NCBI GenBank assembly: GCA_036346355.1
Contig: CM070575.1
Span: forward strand, 58,905,915 to 58,969,914
DNA length: 64,000 nucleotides
Direction of reading: 5' to 3'
DNA from: Rhipidocladum racemiflorum
Lineage: Eukaryota > Streptophyta > Magnoliopsida > Poales > Poaceae
Part shown: positions 1 through 11,440 of the stretch, in pieces
How the letters are laid out: each line of letters begins with the position of its first letter
How positions within the stretch are numbered: the stretch's first letter is position 1
Position numbers and translations under genes: made by a program
The notes under the pieces: model-generated
Seen by the model: only the letters and a program-made list of their open reading frames with translations
What the model was told of the DNA's origin: nothing
Databases searched by the model: none

Positions 1-1217
1 AGGAGCACAAAATTTCACCAAAATTTGAAATTTCACGAAAATTGAATATGGTTTCAGAAATCGATTGATGGAACAACTAGAGTACATCTAGAAGGGCTTA
101 AGATTGCAAGGAATTGAACAATTGCTCACAGGAGAGAATGAATTTGACGATGAACGGGGGTTCGGCCGGAGGGATTTAAACACAAAATTCGTCGCCCACA
201 CTTGATGAAACCTAAAATTGATTGATGAGTTAGAATCTAGACATCCATACGAACACGAGGAAACAACCGAAATTGGATTCGGCTCACCAGAGAAGAAGAT
301 ATGACGAAGAACGCGAAGAACATGAAAAACAGCGTTCTTCGACGGTTTTCTCAATCTAGCGGACGAACGGCGAGGAGAGGCTAAACAAGAATGATACCAC
401 CGGGAAGAGGACTCCAACACGAAGTAATGAGAGGTGGAAGTGTGCGATTTGGTGAAGAAACGGCCGAGTTATTGCCATAATGGTGGATTTCGGTTTTGGA
501 AGGATGGAGCCGTTTCCGGTGAGAGTCCGGGCTGAAGATCATGGGAGATGGAAAGGTTTCGTCGCTACGAATCCAACGGATCCAGCCGTTCGTGATTTGG
601 GGCATTGATGAAGAACTTATGAGGGATTGAATCATGGAAGCTAGGTATGGAAACTTGAAGTTCATGCTCTCTGGTTCTTCCAACGGGAGGTTGAAGATGA
701 TGGATAGTGCCTGCCACGTGTCACTTCCTCATTGGCCGAGAGTTACACGAATGCAACGCCCTAAAGAAAAATTAGCAAAAATGGTCTAAAAATTTCGGAA
801 AAATTCCTAGAACCATTAGGGAATATTTGGAACCCAATAAAATTGGTTTCGCGGAATTTGGATGAAATTTGGAGTTTCGAATATTCTGGAGTGAATAGCG
901 GGCATTAAACGAAAGCCGCGCGAGATAAAATACCAGAGGGCTTCCAAAAATCTTGGAAAAATTCTCAAAAAGTTTTTAGAATATTTGGAGCCTAATGCAA
1001 TAGGTTCCGGGATTTTTGGAGCATTTTCGAACTCAGGTGGAATTTCGGGTACAGGCTGGAATCTGGAAATTTGATTTTTCTAACAGAGGGAAATTGAATT
1101 CCGATTTTGGATGTATAAGAATGCCAGGTTAAATTAAACACCAATGAAAAATCCAAATTTTGAATTTAATTAGTTTAAATTAGGTTTTTACAGCAGACCA
1201 AAATTGAGGATGTTACA
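1..1217 (-). mobile_element. 5' part of a long chromovirus-type LTR, minus strand, cut by window edge
   Basis: Read on the minus strand this segment opens with TGTAACATCC at 1217 and continues to the left edge of the window. The same opening and the same style (AT-rich first part, then a TTTAAATCC TATA-like site near 172-180 followed by GC-richer sequence) recur in the long LTRs at 4616-11179, 39912-43591 and 56884 onward. It abuts the gag region of a + strand Ty3 element at 1218, so it is read as an insertion there; the flank 1218-1222 (aagac) would be one target-site copy, the other lying outside the window. The short open frames inside have no recognisable protein and are treated as chance. 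Confidence 0.6.
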
Positions 1218-1218
1218 A

Positions 1219-1774
1219 AGACAGTGGCAAAGCACTTTCGGAGAGCCGGAAGCGTAAGTGGATGGCTTGAAAATCTGCTGGTGTGAGTTCTTCGAGACTG
1301 CGTCCTGGGTAGGCTGCCATTGCCCAAACCGTGGCATCACCGCCTCCACGATTCCAAAGGAGTGTTTCCCGACCGGCTCCATCTACGGCTCAGCCTTCCT
1401 ACCGCGGAGGACAGATTCGTGGAGGGTAGGACAGGATGGCCGCACTCACCTGCTATGCTTGCGGTGAGAAAGGGCATATCTCCACTGTTTGTCTGAACAG
1501 ACGTCCTGTTGCTACTCGACCCCAAGCTCCAGGTGGTCCTGTTCGCCCCCAAGGTTCTACAACTAGGCGCGGGGGACACCAAGGGGGACGTTCTAATCAG
1601 AAGTCAGCTCAGAGTCAAGTCTGTGGTCGTCTTAACTTGGTGACTACGGAAGAAGCCAGTAATGTGCCAGACGTGGTACTTGGTACGTTTCTTGTACATT
1701 CAGTGCCCACAATGGTTTTGTTTGACTCGGGCGCTACACATTCCTTTATTTTTTCGAAGTTTTTTGAGAAGTAG
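1219..1774 (+). pseudogene. Ty3 gag C-terminus with zinc knuckle, and aspartic protease (element 1)
   Basis: One frame running through 1223-1774 encodes the end of Gag and the start of Pol. The Gag zinc knuckle CYACGEKGHISTVC (C-x2-C-x4-H-x4-C) lies at about 1451-1492 and would bind the packaged RNA. The retroviral-type protease motif LFDSGATHSFI is at about 1712-1745, with the catalytic DSG intact. Upstream of the knuckle the frame shows in-frame stops near 1269 (TGA), 1309 (TAG) and 1428 (TAG). The last two sit where glutamine (CAG) would fit the surrounding Gln/Ser/Pro-rich Gag linker, so C-to-T change is inferred. The frame ends at 1774, and the RT frame that follows is offset, so at least one indel lies between 1775 and 1939. 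Confidence 0.75.
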
Positions 1775-1938
1775 AAATTTGAGACTAACCAATTGTGAAG
1801 TCAGATGTTAGTCTATTCTCCTGGTTCGGTTTTGCGAGCTGAGCGCATTTGTCTTAGAGTGCCCATCGTGATCAATGAGATCCTATTCTTGGGTAATCTG
1901 ATTCAAATTGATACCCTGGACTTGATGTCATCCTCGGG

Positions 1939-4615
1939 ATGGATTGGTTATCCCAGAATCAAGGACGCATTGATTGCGCTAACTGTTCCATTTCTCTGGT
2001 GAATCCGGACAGAATTCAGATTAAGTATCACTCCAGTCGATTGACTGCGCCTAACGCATCTCTTCACTCTCTTCTTGTGATGGAGATAAGTCAGGTGCCA
2101 GTGGTCTGTGAGTATCCCGATGTATTCCCTGAAGAACTGCCGGGATTGCCTCCAGATCGAGATTTGGAGTTTATCATAGATCTGTTGCCCGGAACAACAC
2201 CATTATCCAAACGATCTTATCGAATGCCCCCTGATGAGTTGTTGGAGTTGAAGAAACAACTCAAGGAGCAGTTGGCTAAGGGTTTTGTTTGCCCTAGTTC
2301 ATCTCCTTAGGGTAGTCCGGTGCTTTTCGTCAAGAAGAAAGACGGTAGGTTACGCATGTGCGTGGACTATCGATCTTTGAACGAAGTCACCATCAAGAAT
2401 AAGTATCCTCTTCCCCGGATTGATGACTTGTTTGATCAATTAAGTGGGGTTCGAGTCTTTTCCAAGATTGACTTGAGGCTTGGGTACTTTCAACTTAAGA
2501 TTCGACCCGAAGATATCCAAAAGACTGCTTTTACTAGTTGGTATGGTCTATATGAGTACACAGTGGTTTCCTTTGGACTCACCAATGCGCCAGCCACATT
2601 CATGAATCTCATGAATAAGGTATTCATGGAGTACTTGGATAAATTTGTGGTGGTGTTCATTGATGACATTCTTATCTATTCTCGGAGTGAACAAGAACAT
2701 GAACTTCATCTGCATTTAGTGCTTGACAAGCTTCGTGAACATCGGCTGTATGCCAAGTTCAGTAAATGCGAGTTCTGGCTCAAAGAAGTTGCCTTCTTAG
2801 GGCACGTTCTATCCGAATGAGGAGTTGCAGTTGATCCCAGTAAGGTGAGAGATGTACTCGCCTGGGAATAGCCACGGATTGTTCCCGAAGTCTGAAGTTT
2901 TCTTGGATTAGCCAGATACTATCGGCGATTCATTGAAAACTTCTCTAAAATTTCCAAGCCGATGACTGAACTGCTCAAAAAGGAGAAAAAGTTTGAGTGG
3001 TCGTCAGCTTGTGAGGCTAGTTTTCAGGAGTTAAAGCAAAGACTCACAACAGCTCCGATTCTTGTTTTGCCTGATGTGCACAAGAACTTTGACGTATTCT
3101 GCGATGCCTCACGTCAGGGTCTTGGTTGTGTACTGATGCAAGAAGGAAAAGTCGTGGCATATGCTTCACGACAACTGAAGCCTCATGAAGCCAATTATCC
3201 AACTCACGATTTAGAATTGGTTGCTGTAATTCACGCTCTTAAGTTATGGCGCCATTATCTCATCGGAAATCGAACTGAGATATATAACGATCATAAGAGC
3301 CTGAAATACTTTTTCACTCAACCAGATCTAAACTTGAGACAGCGTCGGTGGTTGGAGCTGATCAAGGATTATGATTTGGGAATTCATTATCATCCAGGAA
3401 AGGCTAACGTGGTAGCTGATGCCCTTAGTCGCAAGCTACGCACTGTTAATGCCTTGACAGTTGGTTGTCAAACCCAGTTACTGGATGAGTTTCGTAAACT
3501 CAACTTGGAGGTGGTTGAAGAAGGATATATTGCTGCATTGACCTTACAACCTACTCTTGAGTCTCAAATTCTATCTGCTCAGCTTAACGATGAAAGAGTA
3601 GCTGAGATTAAGCGCAAGTTGGGAGAAAGCGCATCATCGGAGTTTTCAGAACAAGCTGATGGTCTGATCATGCGTGAATTTCAAATTTACGTCCCAAATG
3701 ATCAGCGAGTTAAGGCAGAGCATCAGCGACCAGCTGGAATGCTTCAACCTTTGAAGATTCCGGAGTGGAAGTAGGATGAGGTCGGGATGGACTTCATCAC
3801 TGGCTTGCCAAGATCAGCCCATGGCCATGACTCTATTTGGGTGATCGTTGATCGGTTAATTAAAGTGGCCCATTTCATACCGGTACGCATTACCTATGAT
3901 GGAGCTAAGCTTGTAGAGCTCTACCTGAACCATATTGTTCGGTTGCATGGTGTTCCTAAGGTCCTTGTGTCTGACCGTGGATCCCAATTCACTTCGCGAT
4001 TCTGAAAGAATCTGCATAAACTTCTCGGAACTAAGCTACTTTTCAGTACAGCTTACCATCCCCAGACCGATGGGCAGACTAAAAGGACAAATCAAGTCCT
4101 GGAAGATATGCTTAGAGCTTGTGTTCTTTCATATAACTCAAAGTGGGAAAAGTGCTTAGCTTTTGCTGAGTTTTCCTACAATAACAGTTATCAAGCAAGC
4201 CTTCAAATGTCTCCGTTTGAAGCACTGTATGGGAGAAAATGTCAGACTCCTCTTTTCTAGTCTGAAGTTAGTGAAAGAAAGTTCTTTGGACCAACAGTGA
4301 TTCAAGAAGCTGAGACGCAAGTTAGGTTGATCCGCGATCGGCTAAAAGAGGCTCAATACAAGCAAAAGAGCTATGCCGATAATCGGCGCTGTGATCTAAG
4401 CTTCGAGGTTGACGACTTCGTTTATCTCAAGGTCTCGCCTTTGCGTGGCACGAAGCGATTTCGAGTTTGTGAAAAGTTGGCGCCGAGATACGTAGGTTCG
4501 TGTCGCATTCTTGCAAGGAAAGGTGAAGTAGCCTATCAGTTAAAGCTTCCACCTCAACTTGCGGATGTGCACGACGTATTTCATGTTTCTCAACTGAAGA
4601 AGTGTCTTCGAGTTC
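1939..4615 (+). pseudogene. Ty3 pol: reverse transcriptase, RNase H, integrase (element 1)
   Basis: A single frame covers 1939-4615. RT begins with the conserved DVFPEELPGLPP stretch (about 2119) and carries the catalytic VVFIDD box at about 2647-2664. RNase H follows (FDVFCDASRQGLGCVLMQ near 3090, then NYPTHDLELVAVIHALKLWR). Integrase keeps MDFITGLP (3787) and VSDRGSQF (about 3970). Nonsense codons interrupt the frame near 2308, 2818, 2869, 2893, 3772, 4003 and 4258. Most lie where Trp, Gln or Arg is usual in the family, so they read as C-to-T or G-to-A changes. Two further lesions stand out: an in-frame loss of the integrase H2C2 zinc finger (the protein jumps from IYVPND to QRVKAEHQRP near 3705), and Lys in place of the catalytic Glu at 4081-4083. 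Coding resumes at 11180 after the inserted LTR. Confidence 0.9.
4611..4615. repeat. Left target-site duplication AGTTC of the 4616-11179 insertion
   Basis: AGTTC immediately precedes TGTAAGACC at 4616, and the same five bases follow TTACA at 11180-11184. A 5-bp duplication with TG...CA ends is the signature of LTR-element integration. Removing the insertion and one copy restores an uninterrupted reading frame from integrase into the chromodomain. Confidence 0.9.
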
Positions 4616-7600
4616 TGTAAGACCCTCACTTTTATGCTACAGTGCAAACATAAAAGCAAGGTTCTAATGTGCATACTGTGCTAGTCCCACGATCAGTAGC
4701 TAGCACGCACAAACACAATTTGGAATCACAACCATACAAAAGTTTCATATTTTATTACAGCGGAAGTATTGATACAATATGACCGTCAAGGTCGACTAAA
4801 CATAGCAAAAGAATCAGATGACTTGTAGTTTGCCACATAATCCACAGGCAACTAACAAGGTAAAGCCTTAGGAAGAACTGTCGTTAATAATCCCGTAATC
4901 CTGCATCAAAGTAAAGTTCATCGAACATACCTGCATCTTCACCTAGAAACAATAATGATAGCAAGGGTGAGTACATTTCGTACTCAGCAAGACTTGAGTT
5001 GTGTGTTTGAAATGCAGGCTGATTCTAGAATAAAGCTTCTACGGTTATTCTTTGCTTGGAGCCAAATTGAAATATAGATACTGAATAGTAGAGTGAAAGC
5101 GAAAATTTGTAAAAGTAAATAAATAAGTAAAGTAACAAGTATGTACTTAAAAGTAATACGAAGAGATAGATAACTCACAGCCCTTCGCGAATAAAATGTA
5201 ACAAAATACCCACAACCCTTCGTGAGTGATAAAATGTCCAGTCCCATCATATGAAATATTATCTGAAGAATAAACTTTTGTCCACACAGGGCACAACAGC
5301 TGAATTCAACCTTGCCAACGTAATGTCAAGTATTGAATCATCTGTAAGGGTAAGGTCACCAAAACATTTTATAAAAACAGCTAACTTAGTGTGGGTTCAC
5401 CAAGTCGTCCATGACCGTGGACACGGCTATTCGAATAGTTTTAGACTCTGCAGAGTTGTACAGCTTTACCCACAAGAAATGTTCTCCCTTTTTGCTAGGC
5501 CATCAACACACTTCCTTTGGTGTGCCGCCAGAGAGTTCATTACGAAACTGTTCGATTACTTGAACCTTAACTTTGCACTAGCCCAATGACGTTACTCCTG
5601 ACTATGATGGAAGCTAAAAAGGTAAAAGGAATTCCGGAGTCAGTGACCCACCAGGAATAATAACAGCCCCAAATTCATAGCCAGGCGTACACCGTTACAA
5701 CGGCAGATGCCAACACCTCGGTCATGACACCTCCCTCGAGCAAACCTATATCCGGAATGCCCGTGCTACAACTGCCTACCAATGTGCAAAGCTAATTCCC
5801 AAATAATTTAATAAGTTAAGACTGTCCCAGTCCAGTACTTGTGGATGTACGGTTATCTTGGATCACAGGACACCATGTTCGGTCCTTAAAATGACATGGG
5901 CGATAACTCCACCCTAGCTACGTACACATTAAAACATGTACATCTGGCTATTGCCAATAATCACCCACGTCGAAATCATAGTTTTATTTTCAGAAAGAAT
6001 ATAATATCAAAAATCACCATGTTCCATCAGGTTCAAGATTAAAGTTCAACATGTCCAAAACTTTAGTTTCATTGCGAACAGTATAACCCGCTGTTCATGT
6101 TCCCAATCTAAGACAGGGCTAAGCATATGCAAGTAATAATCGAATATACCCATTTTGTGTATCCAACAACAATCTAGGGTTTCATCTATCACTACTGATT
6201 AAGGAAAGTCATCAATGAAGGTTATATCTACCATTCTTCCCCTAATATAGCAGTGTATACAAAATATAGCACATGCATGCAAATTTTTATTTTAATTCTT
6301 CTTGTTAAAAGAAAGATAGGATCTACATGAGTGCTTGCCTTGCTATCCATTGTTTTCAGTAACGAAGCCGAAGTTAGATTCTTGGAGTTGTTGACGACGA
6401 AGTCCGAGACGTCGGATTCTACACGTCGCATAACGAAAAGGATAGCAGATAATACTTTCAATAGGGGCAAAAGGAAATCAGATGAAAAATCAAATAAGCA
6501 ATCATTACATAATATAAGCATGGATCGCGGTTTAGGGTTTTGGGGCCGTATGATAGAATGTATTATTTTTACGTCGTAGTCTTACTACCGATTAATGGTT
6601 TGAGGGTCGCATCGCATACAACATCTAATCTTTATGATTTATTCTATTTTATTTTATGAATTCAAGAAGCTAAGATTGTATATGTTAATAATAATTATTA
6701 CATAAAACAACAGGCGCGGCAAGTATAATTACTCTATTGAATATAAGCAACATACATCACAATTGATCACTAGTGCATGCATGGTTCAATTTGAACAAAC
6801 ACCAGGAATCTTAACAATTATTTACTAATTTAGGTAGAGCTTAACCTATGGCACTAGTTATTAAACATAGTTATTTACTTGTACATTATGGGCTTTTAGG
6901 GCTCATAATGCGCAGGGCTATGTTTTGAATAGGATTCAGATGCAAAGCAAATTGCAATAGAATTACTTCTACATAATGAAACAGTCTAGCTTTAGGAAGT
7001 ATTCTAAAGCTGGTTCTATAGGGACTAGTACTTAACGGTGATATTCTAATCATTCTTTGAGTTATAGATAGTTATACCTCATGTTTGCGACTAAATATGA
7101 TATGCAATTATTCTTGTAGATTAATAGAGTATTGTCCTTAACGATACTGTCAATATTAGTCCGATAGCACTTGGGTTGTATTGGTCCATCTAATATGTTA
7201 TATCTATTACATGACATCGTATGTTAATTAAGGGCTAAAGGTACACTATGACTAGAATCTGATGTACAAATTGAAACTATCATAGACTAGGGTATAGTCA
7301 TTTTCGTAATAATTTTGAACTATGAATCACCCACAACAGGTTCTATATGTATTATTGCTCATGTATGTGTATCCTAATCACGTTAGTATTTAATAAGTAT
7401 GTCCATACACTATTTCTAAACTTACTCAGTTATAAAGTATTCTTGCATGGCTCAACATTAAGATTTCATAAAGGGATTTAGTATCTTCTTCTATATATTA
7501 TAACTACTCAAATCTTCAGCATTGAGTAATAGTCTATTCATGGTTTGATTTAAACAAAGGTCAATCTAAAACAATACTTAAAGTCACTAATTATTAGAAT

Positions 7601-9187
7601 ATAAAGAGATGCATGGTACACCCTAAGTATTTTTGTAGAATCATGTATTATACTATTTAACTAACATAACAGAACAAACTTCATATCATTTGGATGAAAA
7701 ATAAACTAGTTATATCAATTTGAATAATCTATGCGTTGAAATCAAACTTAAAAGGGAAATTAATACCAAGTAACTTAAAATTCAAATCTAATTGCGTATT
7801 TAGATAGTATATAACATAAGGATTGCAACAAAATTGGTTTCATTCAATTCGGACAAGGTTCGCTAAAGTTGTACATGTAACATATTTGAATCTTTCTCTT
7901 TAAATTTGAATTTTAATTTAAATTACTAAACAAGTTTCGAATATTTTGCAAGTTATGAAACTAGATGATTTACCATGAATTTACAAATTTATCTCACTTG
8001 ATTTGGAGCTATAGTTTAAAAGATATGCTTAATTGAACTGGTTCAGCTCTAATTAAATCAAGAAAATGGGAAATACGTTTTCATGAAGTGGAAACGCATT
8101 CCCATTGTTCTGTGCAGCTCTTTAAAATCGGTTTGTGCCTATGACGATGTGGTCCCATCAGCCAGTGACTGCGTGAGGGTGTGAGTGCAAGTGACCGACT
8201 GGTGGGTCCAACCGGTCGGCGAGACACCGCTGCGCAAGGGTCTGGCAAAGGGGCCCCAGTGGCTAGTGACTCCAGGCAGGGGAGCTCGGCCTTGTGGCTC
8301 GCTGGCGGTGAGGAAGGCCGACCAGACCCAGGCGACGATGGGGTGAGCTAGAGGAGTCCTAGAGGATTCTAGGGGTGTGCTCAAACAGGCTTCGACGCTG
8401 GTCGGTTGGGCTCGCGGCGAGCACGGGCGGTGGTCCACAGTCGGGTCCGATGCGGCGGCACATTAGGCGAGTTCAAGTTGAATTGATCAGTGATTAAGCA
8501 TTTCCAGAGTTCATGGATGCTTTTGCGACAACTCGCCGAAGAGGAGAAGTCCCGGATTGAGCTGTCACCGAGTCGCCGGAGCTGGAGTAGAAGGCGTGCC
8601 GTGGAGAGAAGGCTACGGTGGACAAAGATGAAAATTGATTGAGGGATTTGGTTTGTGAGTATATGGAGATGCTTCGGTTGTATACAATTTGGGGAATTTG
8701 CTCCACGGTGGAAGATTGAGCTTGTGTGATTTCTGTCGGCTTTGAAGAAGGGGCTAATTAATTCAGGCAAAATGAGATATAGTGGAAGGATAGGTGTGTA
8801 TGTGCTGGGTTGGCATGAGTAAGGCGCACCCGTCTTGCTTCTTAAATAGAGGGAAGGGACGGCAAAACAGGGTTTGAACTGGAAGTGAATAATGACGGCT
8901 GGCTTTGGTTCTTCTCGAGCTCTCTTGGCCAGTTGAACAGGGCAGGACAGAGGCATGGGCTGGCAGTTCAAGTCGGCAGTGTGAATTACCTAGAAGCATT
9001 AGTTGCTTGCATAGACGTGGAAGGGCAGTGCATGGTATGAATTTGGCAGCATACGGCGTAGTTGAGTCGGTGGAGGAGGCTCAAGAAATGTCAGCTTGAC
9101 CGGAGTACAGAAGAAGAAAGAACAAAGAAGAAGAAGCTGGTCTTTGCGCTCGATTGGGCCCACATGGGAGCGACTGGAAGGGAGGAG

Positions 9188-10267
9188 TGATGTGGAAATC
9201 ACGACCATGGATACGGCCATGCCTACCCATCACATTGAAACCAATGATATACTATAAGGACCAATTACTCGAGCTCGTGCACGTCAATTCAATTACCTGG
9301 TGAATGCGTTCCTCGGGTTGCATACAAATATTTTAATGGATGGAATACTATTTGATGCGGACATCACTCTCTTTGATGCAGCCATGACGTCACCTACACA
9401 TCAAGAGGAAATGATAAAAGGACCTGTTACGCGAGCTCGTGCACGCCAGCAAATGGTCAACATGGTGCTCACAAATTATGAGCTAATGGTAGCCCAACAT
9501 CGACAAGATGGGCTGGCCCAAGGTGGCCCAAGTTGGCCCATGAAGGAGGAGAAAATGGTAGCCCATGTTGGCCCAAGTTGGCCCATGAAGGAGGAGAAAA
9601 TGGTAGCCCAAGTTGGCCCAAGTTGGCCCATGAAGGAAGTACCAACCATGATGGGCCAAGGAGGCCCCACCCATGATGGGCCAAAACATGTTGAAACAAG
9701 GAGGCCCAACCATGATGGGCCAAGGAGGCACTAAGGCCCATCATGGCACCACTCCTTATCAGGCCAACCCATGAAGTGTGGCACCACTGGCTCCCACTTG
9801 CTCCCTCCACCGGCCCACGAAGGCCCAAGTTGCATGACTACAAGTTTAGTACCACCTTGCTTAGTGTTTAGCTTTTGGCTACATCCCACCACTATATAAG
9901 AAAGGCAATAGGCCACCTAAGAGACTTGAGTTTTGCTTTGTAAATCAGTTTAGCCTTTGCTACTGTACGTGTAAGCGCGTGTCGATTAGACCGCCCGCGC
10001 ACGTGTTTGCAAGACTCCAAATTTCAGTTTGGAAATTAAATTTTCATATTAGCAATTTCAGATTGCTTGTTATCTTGTGCTTGCTCGTTCTCGATTGCGT
10101 GCAGGAACGTTGGTCGCGCCCCGGCAAGATCAACACTTCGGAGATTGGTGTACTGGTCGCTAAGGCGCAACGTCGTTGACAGTTGTAGTCGGACCGCCAA
10201 CGTCGAACTCCAACCCAAATCGTGGTTATCATATTCTCACCGAAAGATCGGGCCACCGTCCCCATCA
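9188..10267 (+). mobile_element. Solo LTR of a second Ty3/gypsy family, nested, TSD AGGAG
   Basis: The segment starts TGATGTGGAAATC and ends CCGTCCCCATCA, and is flanked by AGGAG at 9183-9187 and 10268-10272, so both ends and the 5-bp duplication are visible. A TATA box (TATATAAG) lies at 9893-9900 on the + strand. The first 550 bp hold an open frame (9300-9734) containing GPVTRARARQ, a motif I associate with Ty3 elements whose pol reading frame runs on into the LTR; a second, more decayed version of the motif occurs just before 9300. There is no internal domain, so it is a solo LTR left by recombination between two LTRs. It lies inside the larger minus-strand LTR. Confidence 0.85.
9515..9740 (+). 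repeat. Tandem repeat of about 54 bp with embedded shorter repeats
   Basis: A unit encoding VGPSWPMKEEKMVA is present in two full copies and one partial copy between about 9520 and 9640. Shorter repeats built on CATGATGGGCCAA and AAGGAGGCCCAA follow up to about 9735. The array lies in the open, pol-tail-like part of the solo LTR, so it would lengthen the encoded C-terminus. Repeat growth within the LTR is the simplest explanation. Confidence 0.75.
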
Positions 10268-11179
10268 AGGAGAAATGGAGAGCTTTCAGGACAAAATTTA
10301 CGCGTGGGTCTTCACTTTTACGGCTGGTCAGCTGGTATAAACAATTAACTAATGGATGGCCCCACAAGCAAGGGAGGAGAAAGCAAAAACAATTCGGATT
10401 CCCAAACAGCACCGACATCATGTATTTAATCGGGTGGACAAACCACGTTCAGAATTTTGGTAGATTTTTGTGGAGAGTCCTGGGTAAGTTATATTGCTAC
10501 TGTAAAAATTTGAGAACATAATTCAATGTAATTATTTTACTAACATTCTGACAACGCGGGCTGCACAAGAATTTAGTTTCGGTTTTTGATTTGTTTTAAG
10601 ATCTAAACTGGCATATTAATTTTTGAAACTTTTACTAAAGGTATGTATATATATCAGGGTTCTACCATAAAAATTTCAAAGTCAAAATAATATTATTTAT
10701 TTTATTAAAATTCGTTTACTCCATTTTACAGATTTTCAGGATGGGAATAAATAAATAAGAATAAATAGTAAAACCAGTTATTTATTTTTTAAAATTTTCG
10801 TGGACAAGTATAAAGTAACTGAGCTCACATGGTAAAAATATTAAGTGCTGGAATGATCTAGGGTTCTCTCAAGAATTCTGACAAGGTCTTATCTAGGATA
10901 AGGTTTAACAATTAATTGATCATATCAACTTGCAAACAATTCCATACCCTACTTTTGACCAGCCAAAGTGATTTCTAGGGCATTCCAAGGTTATCCAAGA
11001 ATTTACCATGGTAATTCTAATCTTTTACCATTTTACCATTTTACAATTTCTACTTTTCTTTATTTTCTAATCAAGTAATAATTCACTAAATGCTCATAAA
11101 ATCAGGAAATGAAACAAGAAAGTAATTACATATTTTTAATATTTTATTTTATCCTCTTATAAATTTTGAGGATGTTACA

Positions 11180-11405
11180 AGTTCCTGCTGAACTCACTCC
11201 CCTGGACACAATCGATCTTCAACCAGATCTGACTTATCGTAAATATCCAATTCGTGTTCTGGATGAAGCTGAACGTCATACTCGTAATCACGTTGTCAAG
11301 ATGCTTCGAGTTCAGTGGAGCAATCACATTAAAAAGGAAGCAACCTGGGAACGTGAAGATCGTCTTCGATCCGAGTTTCCAACCTTCTTTTCCGAGTCCT
11401 TGTAA
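11180..11405 (+). pseudogene. Chromodomain C-terminus of Ty3 integrase (element 1)
   Basis: The frame continues the integrase tail cut at 4615 and ends with a stop at 11403-11405. It contains DLTYRKYPIRVLDEAERHTR and then KMLRVQWSNHIKKEATWERE, the chromodomain pattern of plant chromoviruses, in which the domain guides integration toward particular chromatin. The family's WS-H-EATWE signature is intact. It would be the last part of the Pol polyprotein. Position, frame and strand all match the upstream pol once the insertion is removed. This segment is undamaged but orphaned. Confidence 0.88.
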
Positions 11406-11420
11406 TCTTGAGGACGAGAT

Positions 11421-11440
11421 TATTGTAAGGGGGGTAGAAC
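11421..11440 (+). promoter_or_regulatory. Polypurine tract of element 1
   Basis: The purine run TTGTAAGGGGGGTAGAAC directly precedes TGTAACATCC at 11441. It is the expected plus-strand DNA synthesis primer next to a 3' LTR and fixes the LTR's left boundary. The phrase CTTGAGGACGAGATTATT just before it is the usual spacer after the chromodomain stop. Confidence 0.8.

Larger units (their letters stand above)
4616..11179 (-). mobile_element. Very long solo-LTR-like element, minus strand, with a nested solo LTR
   Basis: On the minus strand it runs from TGTAACATCC at 11179 to TTACA at 4616, flanked by AGTTC. No gag or pol coding is visible. The left part (4740-6000) is, in reverse, related to the 3' half of the LTRs at 22350-25988 and 36293-39911: it shares CTCACCCTTGC near the end, the stretch with TTGTGGGTAAAG, and CTATTCGAATAGCC (here near 5430). 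A TATA-like CTATTTAAG on the minus strand lies near 8843-8852. Without the nested insert at 9188-10267 and its duplicated target the length is about 5.48 kb, exceptional for one LTR. The AT-rich stretch 6570-8080 may be LTR body or hide another unrecognised insertion. No genes are seen in it. Confidence 0.7.

Noticed and set aside
8381..8971. 196-codon minus-strand frame
   Set aside because: It sits where the transcribed leader of the minus-strand LTR should be (just after CTATTTAAG), without a domain; treated as untranslated LTR sequence.
9469..9828. Minus-strand frames rich in Trp/Gly/Pro opposite the solo LTR repeat
   Set aside because: Mirror frames of the 54-bp tandem repeat on the other strand; the + strand frame carries the recognisable GPVTRARARQ motif.
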